From assembly GCA_017643395.1 (NCBI GenBank), contig JAEPNP010000001.1, positions 1,353,501-1,417,500 on the forward strand: a stretch of 64,000 bases of DNA, written 5' to 3'. The stretch's first letter is position 1. The number at the start of each line of letters is the position of its first letter. This DNA comes from Rhodothermales bacterium (lineage in GTDB: Bacteria; Bacteroidota; Rhodothermia; Rhodothermales; UBA10348). A program made the translations under genes and the position numbers. Positions 1-8,937 of this stretch are shown here, piece by piece. The notes beneath the pieces were generated by a model. That model saw only the letters and a program-made list of their open reading frames with translations, did not search any database and was not told the origin of the DNA.

Positions 1-2624
1 AGCAGGAACTCCACCGCGCCCGTAGCGCCACCTTCCAGATCAACCTGCATCGTTGCAGGTTCCAGCCGGTGTCTTGGGGGCAGCGGGGAAATGGCCCTCA
101 GCGTATAGCTGCCCGGCACCACATGCCTGAATACCACGCGCCCCAGTCCATCCGACCGCACGCGGTACCGGAATGGTGCCGCCAATAGCTCGAACACCAT
201 GTTTGAGACGGGCGTCGTCTCTTCGTGATCAGCCCGTTCGGCCTGACCGAATCCCGCATCTGACCCCAATACGACCTTGTGTACGGTGGCCTCGAGGGAA
301 GCCGAGCGCGTAATCGGAATCTCAATCGGGGCCGCGATCTCCGATGTCGTCGCTTCTATCGGCATGGTCAACTGCGGCACGTTGCCAAGGCCGATACTGC
401 GCTGGTCAACACGTAGAAAGACATGGCCGTGGCCGGATCCTGCGAGCCGGAAGCGCCCCTGGGTATCCGTGATGGCCACATCGTCGCCGGAAAAGATGAG
501 TACGCCGGAGAGGCCTGCCCCCGTGGCAGCGTCAAACACTCTCCCCGTGATATAGTCCTTGTGCGACGGAACCCGAGGTCCGGGAAGACCGATAGGCATG
601 GAGTAGCTGACTCGATAATCCGTCCCGATGGGGGCAGAACCATCGAACACTGATCGCTGCACCTGAAGGGAGAGCCGGTGGCCTGCCCTTAGCGTGCGCC
701 GTGCCTCCGCTCGCCATGTCACGGATTGACGCCGCGACGTTCCGGTGTACACGTTGTAGTAGGCGTTGGCGTAGAGCGCCGTGCTTCCGCGGCGATATCC
801 AACGCGGCCGTTGAACAGGCGCCGCTTGTAGGCCGGAGTGAGGTCGCTCAGTCTCCCGGAAGCGTATTCCCAGTTGGTCCAGACGGAAATCGCCCGAGAC
901 AGGGCGGCCTGCACGGAGATGCTTGCTCGGAGGGACGGCGTGGAGGTCCCGGAGGCCCGCCCCTCTACGCTTCCGGCGTCGAGCGTGGTTCTGAAGGACA
1001 GTGCCGAACGGTATAGACCTGCCTGGAACCGCGCCAGACGCTCACGCAGTCCCGAGACGGCCGTAAGCCCGTCATAGGTCTGGTTACGATCCAACCATCC
1101 GCCGCTCAAGAATACGCGGGAAGCACCGAGGCGATGATGGAAATTCAGCCACACCTGTTGTTGGAGCGAGGTGCGGGAGGCAGAGCCTGCGTAGGACTGC
1201 GCCTGCTGCTGGAACGAGGCGTCCAGACGAAGTCGCTTCATCAGCTGAAAGGTGAATCTGCCGGACGCTTGTTCACTGCCTGCCATGGCACCCGGGAAGG
1301 AGGGAGCCCCGCGGAGCACGCGTCCTTCCAGGGAGAGTCTGCCGGTCCGAGCCGACAACGAGGTGAGGCAGGAGGGAGAGCGCGCGGATGACTCGACGCC
1401 AACGCCGCACTCCAGGTCAAGGACCCAGTCTGCCCGCTTCGGACGAACTACGCCCCGCCAGGAGGCGAACGAGCCGTCGTACAACCCACTTCGGTGGAAT
1501 CCGTTGAGGCTCGCTTCGAGGGGGCCCTGTGTCCAGGCCAGCGAAAGTGCATGGAGGCCCTGCCGCGGATACATGTGGCGCGTTGCCTGCGAGGTGCCGC
1601 GAACGCGGACAGCGCCATGCTCGAGATCCACACCTACGCCTGCGCCACCAAATCCGCGCGGGGCGAGTTGCGAAACGAACTGACGATGATCGCCGACCTG
1701 AACGATGGCATTTCGGGACGACCACGTCGCGTGGTACCGGTCACGGGACCCGAGAAGGGAGCTACGACCCGGACCCGCCAGTACATCGAGCTGGACCGTG
1801 CCCCCGAGAAGCGAGGAGCTGCCGGTGGCACCGATCAAACTTCCGCTACCGCGCTCATCGCCGGCGGTCTGTACGCTGAGGTTAATGGGCACTCGCGATC
1901 GTTCGGTCGCCGTGCGCTCGAAGCCGGGCACCACGTGCACACGACCGGTTGCCGCCGAGAAGGCGTTTCCGGATCCGGAGGCCGAGACGTACAGCTTGTG
2001 CACAACCCGCTCTTCACCGGTAGCGCTCGTGGTAAGTGAAGCCCACACGATGCGCGAGGAACGGGGTTTCAGTCGGAGATCCTGTGCGGCGAGTGACAAC
2101 GAGGCGCCGGACAGGCCTCGAGTGGAAAGCCGCACCTCCAGACTCACGTTGCCCTCATTGAAGACCTCCACAGGAAATCTGAGCGTGTCACCGGCCGATA
2201 CGTATTCGTCTTCGATGGGCATGCGCAGGGCGAGCCGGTGCGTGGCGCGCACGGTCACTCCGGCTTCTGCGCGGGCGGAATCGGCGAGGGTTGAAATGTG
2301 AACGGCCACCTCGTGGCGTCCGGCTGCCGCCGCATGACCGACGCGGAAGGTGAGCAGACCAATGGCAGAAGCCTCAGTCGCGACCGGAATCTCGGTGAGC
2401 TGACTTGCGAGCACCCATCCCAACGGGAGCTCCAGCGCTGCACGTGCAACCACATCCTCGGACCCACGGTTGTGTACCCGATAGACCAGGGTGAGCAGAT
2501 CGCCGGGGTTTGCGATGAGGCTGTCCTGCTCCACCAGCTCGACCGAGAGATCTTGCGCCGCCATCGGAACGGCCAGCAGGCAGCTCAAAAGGAGCAGAGC
2601 CGGGATATGGGCCCGCGGCGCCAC
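1..2624 (-). CDS. Usher-like outer-membrane protein (3' end beyond window)
   Basis: The minus frame stays open from a GTG at 2624 to the window edge (874 codons, no stop), so the gene is cut at its 3' end. The product starts with a signal peptide (about residues 1-24, ending AVPMAAQ), then two Ig-like/NEW3-like beta domains (about 25-235), then a long stretch of alternating short strands typical of an outer-membrane barrel (about 255-640), and then carboxypeptidase-regulatory-like domains (GRVFDAATGAGLSGV near 650 and a second near 790). It directly follows a chaperone-like gene (stop 2628, three-base gap) in the same frame and strand. Barrel plus flanking small beta domains beside a chaperone and pilin-like genes suggests a divergent fimbrial usher. 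I cannot assign a named family, and a non-usher surface protein remains possible. The start was chosen because the internal ATG at 2564 would lose the signal peptide. Confidence 0.6.
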   Translation of the reverse strand, partial: MAPRAHIPALLLLSCLLAVPMAAQDLSVELVEQDSLIANPGDLLTLVYRVHNRGSEDVVARAALELPLGWVLASQLTEIPVATEASAIGLLTFRVGHAAAAGRHEVAVHISTLADSARAEAGVTVRATHRLALRMPIEDEYVSAGDTLRFPVEVFNEGNVSLEVRLSTRGLSGASLSLAAQDLRLKPRSSRIVWASLTTSATGEERVVHKLYVSASGSGNAFSAATGRVHVVPGFERTATERSRVPINLSVQTAGDERGSGSLIGATGSSSLLGGTVQLDVLAGPGRSSLLGSRDRYHATWSSRNAIVQVGDHRQFVSQLAPRGFGGAGVGVDLEHGAVRVRGTSQATRHMYPRQGLHALSLAWTQGPLEASLNGFHRSGLYDGSFASWRGVVRPKRADWVLDLECGVGVESSARSPSCLTSLSARTGRLSLEGRVLRGAPSFPGAMAGSEQASGRFTFQLMKRLRLDASFQQQAQSYAGSASRTSLQQQVWLNFHHRLGASRVFLSGGWLDRNQTYDGLTAVSGLRERLARFQAGLYRSALSFRTTLDAGSVEGRASGTSTPSLRASISVQAALSRAISVWTNWEYASGRLSDLTPAYKRRLFNGRVGYRRGSTALYANAYYNVYTGTSRRQSVTWRAEARRTLRAGHRLSLQVQRSVFDGSAPIGTDYRVSYSMPIGLPGPRVPSHKDYITGRVFDAATGAGLSGVLIFSGDDVAITDTQGRFRLAGSGHGHVFLRVDQRSIGLGNVPQLTMPIEATTSEIAAPIEIPITRSASLEATVHKVVLGSDAGFGQAERADHEETTPVSNMVFELLAAPFRYRVRSDGLGRVVFRHVVPGSYTLRAISPLPPRHRLEPATMQVDLEGGATGAVEFL

Positions 2625-2627
2625 CGC

Positions 2628-3446
2628 TCAGTTGACTTCGAGGTTGTATTCTGCTCCAAACACGTCTTCTCCGCCGCCATCGAAAATGACCAGTGCGCGG
2701 TAGCGGCCCGGCGCCAATGTGCCCAGACCAATCTCCTGGCGCACGGATGTGCCGGGATAGATTCTGTTCTGAACCCCGTCGTGCTTTCCGAGCGCCGACC
2801 CGTCTTCCGCGTACACTTCGACCCAGACCTCAGGGCGGATCATGCGTGTGCCCTGGTTTTCGACAAGGACCTGGAGGGCCGTCTGGCCACCGTCCAGGAG
2901 CTTGAGTTCGCTCCCCGTGATGTTCAGGCTCGGTCCGCCTGTACCCCGGATATGGGTTGCGACCTGAATGCCATAGCGCATGATCTGCAGCACATAGTAT
3001 TCGGGTTCTCCGTTCTCCGGGTTGATCGTGGATTCGGGTGATTCAGGGGGCACGGCCTCGACCATGATCATGCTCCAGTAGGAACCCTCAGGCTCGGCGC
3101 CATTCACGGATTCGGGAACGGCTACCCGGTAGTTCACCGGTACCGACTGCTGGGGCGGAATGGTGATGGTGCCGGCCGAGACCTGGGTCCAGAGGGCGTT
3201 TGACCTTGGCTCCGATCCGGGCTCTCCATACACATTGGTTCCGTCGGCGAAGAACCGGTAGTCGGTCTGATAGACCTTTGCCTGCTGGATGACGTCAGTC
3301 TCGTTCCAGACCTCCACCACGCCGTCATAGGTAGTCCCGGGGGCGACCCTTCGATCGTCCGACAAAGCCGTTCGAATGGAAATCTGAGCCTGAACCGCTG
3401 CAGGCACACTCAGAACGCAGAGTAACAGTATGAGGCGAAGCATCAT
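2628..3446 (-). CDS. Periplasmic fimbrial chaperone-like protein
   Basis: This 272-aa product has a signal peptide (residues 1-21, ending VQAQ) and two Ig-like halves. The first half (about 22-145) follows the PapD-type layout: an early N-terminal strand, a VWNETD segment where pilus chaperones carry a conserved Asn, a WTQVSAGTITIPPQQSVPV stretch and a GSYWSMIMVE strand. The second half (about 170-272) ends in a PGRYRALVIFDGG strand. Known chaperones of this type donate a strand to unfolded pilin subunits in the periplasm. The gene overlaps the upstream pilin-like gene by ATGA and is followed by the usher-like gene, so the three are probably translated together. The resemblance is to the fold pattern; I did not see enough to place it in a specific chaperone clade. 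Confidence 0.65.
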   Translation of the reverse strand: MMLRLILLLCVLSVPAAVQAQISIRTALSDDRRVAPGTTYDGVVEVWNETDVIQQAKVYQTDYRFFADGTNVYGEPGSEPRSNALWTQVSAGTITIPPQQSVPVNYRVAVPESVNGAEPEGSYWSMIMVEAVPPESPESTINPENGEPEYYVLQIMRYGIQVATHIRGTGGPSLNITGSELKLLDGGQTALQVLVENQGTRMIRPEVWVEVYAEDGSALGKHDGVQNRIYPGTSVRQEIGLGTLAPGRYRALVIFDGGGEDVFGAEYNLEVN

Positions 3447-3919
3447 TGCGCAGCTATGGTTAGCAGAATGGTGTGCACATCATCGCCCTCGTCGACGCTT
3501 GCTCCCTGCGAGGTCGTGGCGCTGGCCCGGTACGTGAGCGTACCCGAGCCCTGTCCACCGGGCGATGTGGTTGGAATGTCCCGGAACAGATCTGTGTCGA
3601 GCATGCCGTCCGTCAGTTGAATCTCACCCTGCTCGGTTCCGCTCGTGCCCGAGCCCCAGGAGGTCACGGTCAACTCGACGTAGAGGCCGAACGACTGACC
3701 GGGACACGTCGTGGATACGGTGATCTTGGAGGTCGCCGATCCCTGTGAGTCCCAGCTCAGCTCCGTGGAATTGTCGGTTGCGTCCGTCGGATCGCTGCCC
3801 GTGGTAGCGGTGGTAATGCTCAGGTTGAGCGCACCGCCACCGGCGGTGAAGCTGACGGTCTGGGCGGATGCTTCGACACTGACGGTCATGAGCCCTATGA
3901 GCAGCAGCAGACCTTTCAT
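3443..3919 (-). CDS. Small secreted pilin-like beta protein (158 aa)
   Basis: The protein has a signal peptide (1-20, ending VEASAQ) and a Ser/Thr/Gly-rich mature part with alternating hydrophobic strands. It ends in an HTILLTIAAQ strand, the position where chaperone-usher pilins and DUF4402/coat-U-like subunits carry their last beta strand. A single Cys (TTCPG) rules out an internal disulfide. It overlaps both neighbours by four bases (ATGA), which ties it to the chaperone-like gene downstream and the second small beta protein upstream. The role as a fibre subunit is inferred from size, composition and position. Confidence 0.5.
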   Translation of the reverse strand: MKGLLLLIGLMTVSVEASAQTVSFTAGGGALNLSITTATTGSDPTDATDNSTELSWDSQGSATSKITVSTTCPGQSFGLYVELTVTSWGSGTSGTEQGEIQLTDGMLDTDLFRDIPTTSPGGQGSGTLTYRASATTSQGASVDEGDDVHTILLTIAAQ

Positions 3920-4470
3920 TCCGCCGTCAGTGTCAGGGTGACGGTTCGGCTCTGACCCGCTCCGTTCGGTGCGGCCGACGGGGTGCCGGTGGCCGTGTAG
4001 GTCAGGGTCAGGCCGGATTCGGCAACCTTGGAGACTCCTGTGACCAGATCCTGAGGGGTGGTACTCAGCGTCACCTGGGATGCGCTGCCTCCGGAGGGCG
4101 CGGCCAGGAGCAGTTGCACGGTCAGGCCGGCGGAGAACCCGGAATCCAGGCTGCCGGTAATCTTCTGCCCCGCCTGATTGACGGTGATGCGGTAGACCGT
4201 TGAAGCGTCCACGTCCGAATCCGGACTGGACCCGGCTGTCGCAGCGTCAATGGTTAGCGTGACGTTCCCGGAGACGGAAATCAGGCTGATCGCAGAGACG
4301 CTCACCGTGACGGACTGCGTCAGCGTCGTGCCATCATACGCGGTCACGGCTCCCGGGAGGGCAACCTGGGCCGCGGCCGTCTGCCCTGCAGGAAGAATCA
4401 ACCAGCAGGCGGCAAGAAGTCGCACGAATCGTCGTGCGTCGATAAGGGGTATGGGGGAGGCGAACGCCAC
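3916..4470 (-). CDS. Small secreted pilin-like beta protein (184 aa)
   Basis: A long but ordinary signal peptide (about 1-34, ending QTAAAQ) precedes a Ser/Thr/Val-rich domain of repeated beta strands (SVSAISLISVSGNVTLTID and others) that ends in RTVTLTLTAE. That C-terminal strand matches the end of the next gene's product, so the two may be paralogous subunits of one fibre. The mature part has no Cys, and no membrane anchor is visible. It is the first of four overlapping or near-abutting genes (pilin-like, pilin-like, chaperone-like, usher-like) and starts 64 bases after the stop of the 1384-aa adhesin-like gene. Function is inferred from context only. Confidence 0.5.
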   Translation of the reverse strand: MAFASPIPLIDARRFVRLLAACWLILPAGQTAAAQVALPGAVTAYDGTTLTQSVTVSVSAISLISVSGNVTLTIDAATAGSSPDSDVDASTVYRITVNQAGQKITGSLDSGFSAGLTVQLLLAAPSGGSASQVTLSTTPQDLVTGVSKVAESGLTLTYTATGTPSAAPNGAGQSRTVTLTLTAE

Positions 4471-4534
4471 TGAGGGAGTGGACCGACCGCAATTCCGATT
4501 CTGCCGAGGGGGCAGAAATGCTCAAAAAGCGACC

Positions 4535-7500
4535 CTAACGGGCCAGAATCATGGTTCGTGTAAGGACAGTCTGTCCGGCATGAATGCGATAGAAGTAGTG
4601 ACCGCTTGGTAGGCCACCTGCAGTCCATCGAACATCATGCCACCCTGCCTCGCGCGTGCCGTCAACCAGGGTCTGCAGGCGCCTCCCCAGGAGATCGAAC
4701 ACCTCGACCTGCACGTGGTCCGCCTCGGGCAGGAAGAAGCGAATGGACGTGCGCGGGTTGAACGGGTTGGGGTAGTTCTGGGCGAGGATCATCTCGTTGG
4801 AGGCGACCTCGGGATCGGGCATCGTGGCGAGCGCCGGATCCACGACGACCAGTCGGAACCGGGCAGAGGGCTTGTAATCCTCAAAGTCGGGCGAAGGCAC
4901 GACCTCATCGTCGGTGAGAACCACCCAGACCCCATCGGCAATGCGCAGGTCGAGCGTGCGGAAGTCCTTGAGATCCTGCAGTCGCAAGTGCCAATCTTCC
5001 GGGATGTCGGCCAGCGCAGGCCAGCTGAGACGGTAGCGGCCTGGCCTCGAGGCCAGAAGGGCGATGTCGTACGTGGCCATACCCCCCGACATATCGCGGT
5101 GGTCGAACGCGAGTGAGCGATCCGATTCCAGGGAGGCGAGCGTGACGTAATCGGGTGCCAGTGGTGCCGGCCTCGGGGTATCGCCCGAATCCGCCCCCTG
5201 CTTCGCGCCTTCGGCGAAGGTGAGATAGGTCTCGGAGTCGGCGACGCCCTCCCCCTCAATCCAGAGCTGCACGTAAGCGGCCGGTTTGCCTCCCTTACCG
5301 AAGTAGTCCGAGGTGCCCAGATTCGCGGCCTCACTCGTGGGGAACGCGATGGAGCCTCCCGTCGCCGTGGGCCTGACCATCATGGCGGTGAAGGGAGATA
5401 TGTATCGGCTGGCAGCCCCCACCTGACTCGTCGAGTTGTAGAACTTGTAGCCGGTCAGGCCGCCTCCCGTCGTGAGGGAAGGGTCCCAGGTCGCATAGGT
5501 CGCCGCCAGATTGGTAGACGCGGCGACCACGGCATGCCAATCCAGCTTCGAGGGTGTTGGATTACCGATAAAGCTGTAGGAGTCGGTCTCCTGCGTATTC
5601 CAGGGCAGACTGACGGAGCTCGCTCCCCAGAGCGTCCCGGTGACTGACCACGTGGCAGGCAGCAGGGTGGTGCTGTTCACCTCGTTGAACATGTAAAGGA
5701 TGTAGCCCCCAGCCTCGGAGAACGCCGCGTCGGAGCCGCTCAGCTCGGTCCAGTCCTGATTGGAAAAGTCCGGGGCCTGCAGGGTCGCGGAGCCCTGACT
5801 GAAGTCGGCCCACGATGCGCCCTGCGTGTGGAAGGCCGCATTGAGATCAGAGTAGTTGACCCCCGAAAGGGGTGACGCAATCATGCGCCACCCGTCAGAA
5901 GCCTGCGAGTAGGTCCGCTGCATGGTGATGGTCCCGGAGACGGTGCCACCATTGTACAGGGTGGCGCCGTGCGACAGCTGGAGCGTGTTTCCGTTGACGT
6001 TCAGGGTCCCTGCACGAACGGCCACGGTGCTCGACGCCGTGAGATCCGTGGCCAGGGCCAGGGTCGAGCCGGACTTGTCGACGGCCAGGGTCGGAATGGT
6101 CAGCGTGCCTGGCGAATACGTCAGCGTGGCGACGCTGGAGCCGGTCATGGTCAGCGTCGCGGCATTGGAGATCGCGGTCCCGGCCGTGAGCGATCCAGCG
6201 AGACTGACATCGTTGTTGTTGAAATCCAGTGCGCCCGAAGTGGAGGTCAGATGTCTGATTCCTGCCAGGCCGGCATGCAGCACGATGCCGCCCGTGTTCT
6301 CGACATAGAGATCGATCTCTCCGTTGAATCCCGACGCGGCCGTGATGTCCTGCGCACTGCTGCCGTTGAACTTTACCGATGCCGTGGAGGAGCCGATTTC
6401 TTCGAGCGTTCCGCCGTTGAGCACGAAGTCGCCGGTAACGTTGAAGGTGGGCAACGCCGCCCCGTCCGTGAGGCGCACCGTACCGCCAGTAATGGAGACG
6501 TCCGCGGCGGTGAGCGTTCCGGCGGCATCCGAGAAGAGAAACGTGCCCCCGGTGACCGCGAGGTTTCCCCCGAGAGTGAGGTCGTCAGCCGAACCCCATT
6601 GCAGGGTGCCGGAGCCGGTCGACTGCACCGTGAGGTTGCCGGACACGGCCGCAGGGCTGCCGTTCAGGTCAAGACTGGCGGATTGGCTCGTGACATTCCA
6701 GGTAAGGTGAGCATAGCTGTCCGTAAAGTTGCCCGGCAGCGTGCCGGTGACGCCGGTCACGAGCAGCGTCGAGCCGGACGCCCAGGTAGTATTTGCGACA
6801 GGGGGCAGGTTGCCGCCGTCCTGCGCGTGCTGCCAGACACCGCCGCTCTGGATGGTGATGGTCGGGCTTCCAGCGACAGCGAACGTACTGGCATTCACCA
6901 CAGTACCCGACACATCGAGACCGGGAGTGTCTGCATCCGTCAGCCGGAGGGCGGCCTGCAGACTAAGGGTCCCTCCTGAGGCCACATAGGTCTCGTCGGA
7001 CGTTGTCGAGACGTCTACCGTCACCGTGTGTCCACTCTGGACCGTGATGACTCCATCGCCAAAGTCGGGCGCTTCGACCGCGCTGATCCACGTAGAGTTG
7101 TCATTTACTTCCCAGGTGGCCGCAGCACTCCAGTTTCCGGTGGCGGCGGAGCGGTAGCTCAGGTCCGACGTGTCGACTTCGAGCGTCACGCCGCTGGAAG
7201 TTGGAGAATCGCCGGAGGCGTTGGCGTGCACGGCGGTGATGGTGTGCGTGCCGCCCATTAGCACGCCAGTGGTGATGGACCACGTGCCTGACGAAACGGT
7301 CGTGGTGGGGGATAGCGTGCCCTGAAGGCTGGAGGTCAGAGTGATGGTGCCGCCGTCCTCGGTGCCGGTGCCGGAGATCGTCGGCGTGATGTCCGTGGTC
7401 GGCGTTGTCGGCGGGGTGATGGTCGGTGCCCCGGGCGGCGTGAGATACGAGATATCCAGCCGCGGGGCGTTGGACGACTCGCCATCATAGGCTTCGGCGG

Positions 7501-8689
7501 TCCGGATTCCGCTGCCGGACGCACTCTTGAAGATCAGGACGATGTCGTTGCCCGAGTTCCAGCCGCTCCGGTCGACCACCTCCTGGATGACGGACGAGAG
7601 GTCTGGAGTCTGTTGATCGGCGCCCTCATCCGAGACCGATTGCCAATGGGGGATCGACCAGCTGACGCTGGCGGTCGTCTCCGTTCGAGAGCCGATGTTG
7701 TTGTTCGACGAGGTGAAGGTCGAGGCATCGTCCACGTCCTCTGCCCGGATAGTCACCTCAATGGCGGTATTGGCTTCGGTCTCGTCGACGTGGAATTGAA
7801 CCGTCGCTGACGAAATGGAGGCTCCCTGAGGAATGGCGATGGACTGGAAGCGCATGCCCACATACTGCTCGCCACCGTCAGTCATCAGTTCGAGGTCGGA
7901 GCTGTTGAGGTCCATGGAGCCCCCGCTGACCGCCTGCTCGGCGTCATCGCTGGACTGGGAAACCGAGCTGGAAACGCTGCCGCCTCCGGGGGTGGTATAT
8001 GAGACCTCCAACAGGGGAGCCGATCCCGATTCGCCGTCATAGGCCTCGGCCGTGCGCTTGCCGCTTCCGGAGGACTTCTTGATGATCAGCACAATGTCGT
8101 TGCCTGAACTCCAGCCACCCCGGTCTACGATTTCCTGGATAATCGCCGACAGGTCGGGCGTCTGCTGATCACTGCCTTCGTCATTGACGGACTGCCAGTG
8201 TGGAATCGACCAGTCCACGGTTGCCGACGTCTCCGTGCGTGAGCTGATATCGTTGTTGGAGCTCGAGAACGTCGACGCGTCGTCGATATCCTCTCCGCTG
8301 ATGGTGACCTCAATCGCCGTCGACGACTCCGTCTCGTCGACGTGAAACTGCACCGTGGCGGACGTGATGTTGGCCCCAGCCGGAATGCTGATCGACTGGA
8401 ATCGAAGGCCGATGTACTGGTCGCCTCCGTCATCGACCAATTCCAGATCGGTGCTGTTCAGATACATGGAGCCGCTGCTCGCATCCTGCTCGGCATCATC
8501 GCTGGACGAACTGACGCGGACCGAGACGCTTTGCGCGTGGCCGACTTGCCCGGTCAAGAGACTCAACGGCACCAGAGCGGCCGTGAGCAAGAGCACACGT
8601 CGACAGACCCGAATCAGCCAGGGCTCTCGGGAAAAGGGGGCGCGATGTGAATTGAGGGCACGCACGCTCGCACGCGCAGCGCAAGGCAC
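4535..8689 (-). CDS. Large T9SS-exported adhesin-like protein
   Basis: The 1384-aa product has a basic N-terminus and a hydrophobic segment ending GQVGHAQ (about residue 53), then two tandem copies of a DNRLRE-like domain (54-237 and 238-417), a proline/threonine linker with an Ig-like domain (about 420-510), a long Thr/Ser/Gly-rich repetitive beta region (about 510-960), further beta domains, and a C-terminal T9SS type A signal (ILAQNYPNPFNP followed by a FlgD-like fold, roughly 1300-1384). Such tails direct proteins across the outer membrane and onto the cell surface in Bacteroidota. It lies upstream of, and on the same strand as, the pilin/chaperone/usher-like genes and may act with them in attachment. 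The start could be a few codons later, because the n-region is long. Confidence 0.85.
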   Translation of the reverse strand: MPCAARASVRALNSHRAPFSREPWLIRVCRRVLLLTAALVPLSLLTGQVGHAQSVSVRVSSSSDDAEQDASSGSMYLNSTDLELVDDGGDQYIGLRFQSISIPAGANITSATVQFHVDETESSTAIEVTISGEDIDDASTFSSSNNDISSRTETSATVDWSIPHWQSVNDEGSDQQTPDLSAIIQEIVDRGGWSSGNDIVLIIKKSSGSGKRTAEAYDGESGSAPLLEVSYTTPGGGSVSSSVSQSSDDAEQAVSGGSMDLNSSDLELMTDGGEQYVGMRFQSIAIPQGASISSATVQFHVDETEANTAIEVTIRAEDVDDASTFTSSNNNIGSRTETTASVSWSIPHWQSVSDEGADQQTPDLSSVIQEVVDRSGWNSGNDIVLIFKSASGSGIRTAEAYDGESSNAPRLDISYLTPPGAPTITPPTTPTTDITPTISGTGTEDGGTITLTSSLQGTLSPTTTVSSGTWSITTGVLMGGTHTITAVHANASGDSPTSSGVTLEVDTSDLSYRSAATGNWSAAATWEVNDNSTWISAVEAPDFGDGVITVQSGHTVTVDVSTTSDETYVASGGTLSLQAALRLTDADTPGLDVSGTVVNASTFAVAGSPTITIQSGGVWQHAQDGGNLPPVANTTWASGSTLLVTGVTGTLPGNFTDSYAHLTWNVTSQSASLDLNGSPAAVSGNLTVQSTGSGTLQWGSADDLTLGGNLAVTGGTFLFSDAAGTLTAADVSITGGTVRLTDGAALPTFNVTGDFVLNGGTLEEIGSSTASVKFNGSSAQDITAASGFNGEIDLYVENTGGIVLHAGLAGIRHLTSTSGALDFNNNDVSLAGSLTAGTAISNAATLTMTGSSVATLTYSPGTLTIPTLAVDKSGSTLALATDLTASSTVAVRAGTLNVNGNTLQLSHGATLYNGGTVSGTITMQRTYSQASDGWRMIASPLSGVNYSDLNAAFHTQGASWADFSQGSATLQAPDFSNQDWTELSGSDAAFSEAGGYILYMFNEVNSTTLLPATWSVTGTLWGASSVSLPWNTQETDSYSFIGNPTPSKLDWHAVVAASTNLAATYATWDPSLTTGGGLTGYKFYNSTSQVGAASRYISPFTAMMVRPTATGGSIAFPTSEAANLGTSDYFGKGGKPAAYVQLWIEGEGVADSETYLTFAEGAKQGADSGDTPRPAPLAPDYVTLASLESDRSLAFDHRDMSGGMATYDIALLASRPGRYRLSWPALADIPEDWHLRLQDLKDFRTLDLRIADGVWVVLTDDEVVPSPDFEDYKPSARFRLVVVDPALATMPDPEVASNEMILAQNYPNPFNPRTSIRFFLPEADHVQVEVFDLLGRRLQTLVDGTREAGWHDVRWTAGGLPSGHYFYRIHAGQTVLTRTMILAR
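7439..7978 (-). repeat. Second copy of a tandem ~184-aa domain
   Basis: Residues 238-417 of the 1384-aa protein repeat the preceding block in order and length (shared SSDDAEQ, ATVQFHVDETE, SIPHWQSV, DEG-DQQTPDLS and RTAEAYDGES segments). The period is 184 residues (552 bp). The DNA copies have diverged visibly, so this is an old duplication held at the protein level. Confidence 0.85.
7979..8530 (-). repeat. First copy of a tandem ~184-aa domain
   Basis: Residues 54-237 of the 1384-aa protein form the first copy. The layout resembles DNRLRE-type domains found on secreted proteins. It starts directly after the predicted signal peptide. Confidence 0.85.
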
Positions 8690-8937
8690 GTTCCATCGCG
8701 CCTTCCTGCGGTCAGATGCGTGCGAAGACGGCTCGCGGCGCGGACACCAGGAAAAACATGCCCCCCTTGGGCAAGACGCGGCCGTTCCTGCAGAATGGGC
8801 GGCCGGTGCCCGCGGCGACCTGAGCGGAACTGCAACAGACCGTTACAGGAGTCGACCTGTGCGCCTCCAGATGTTAAGAGGAACAAGTGCACCACAAAAC
8901 GAATCACATGATGTCAAAATTGATGACAGGCTGTGCC
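8690..8937. other. Divergent intergenic region, no gene seen
   Basis: These 248 bases separate the minus-strand adhesin-like gene from the plus-strand VapB-like gene. The open frames that cross it have no recognisable protein content. It probably holds the promoters for both genes, but I see no convincing -33/-7 or -35/-10 pair. The AT-richer part is about 8870-8935, next to the antitoxin gene. Confidence 0.4.

Noticed and set aside
4499..4517. 7-bp hairpin (TTCTGCC/GGCAGAA) between the adhesin and the first pilin-like gene
   Set aside because: No run of T follows on the minus strand. It might lower read-through a little, but the evidence is too thin.
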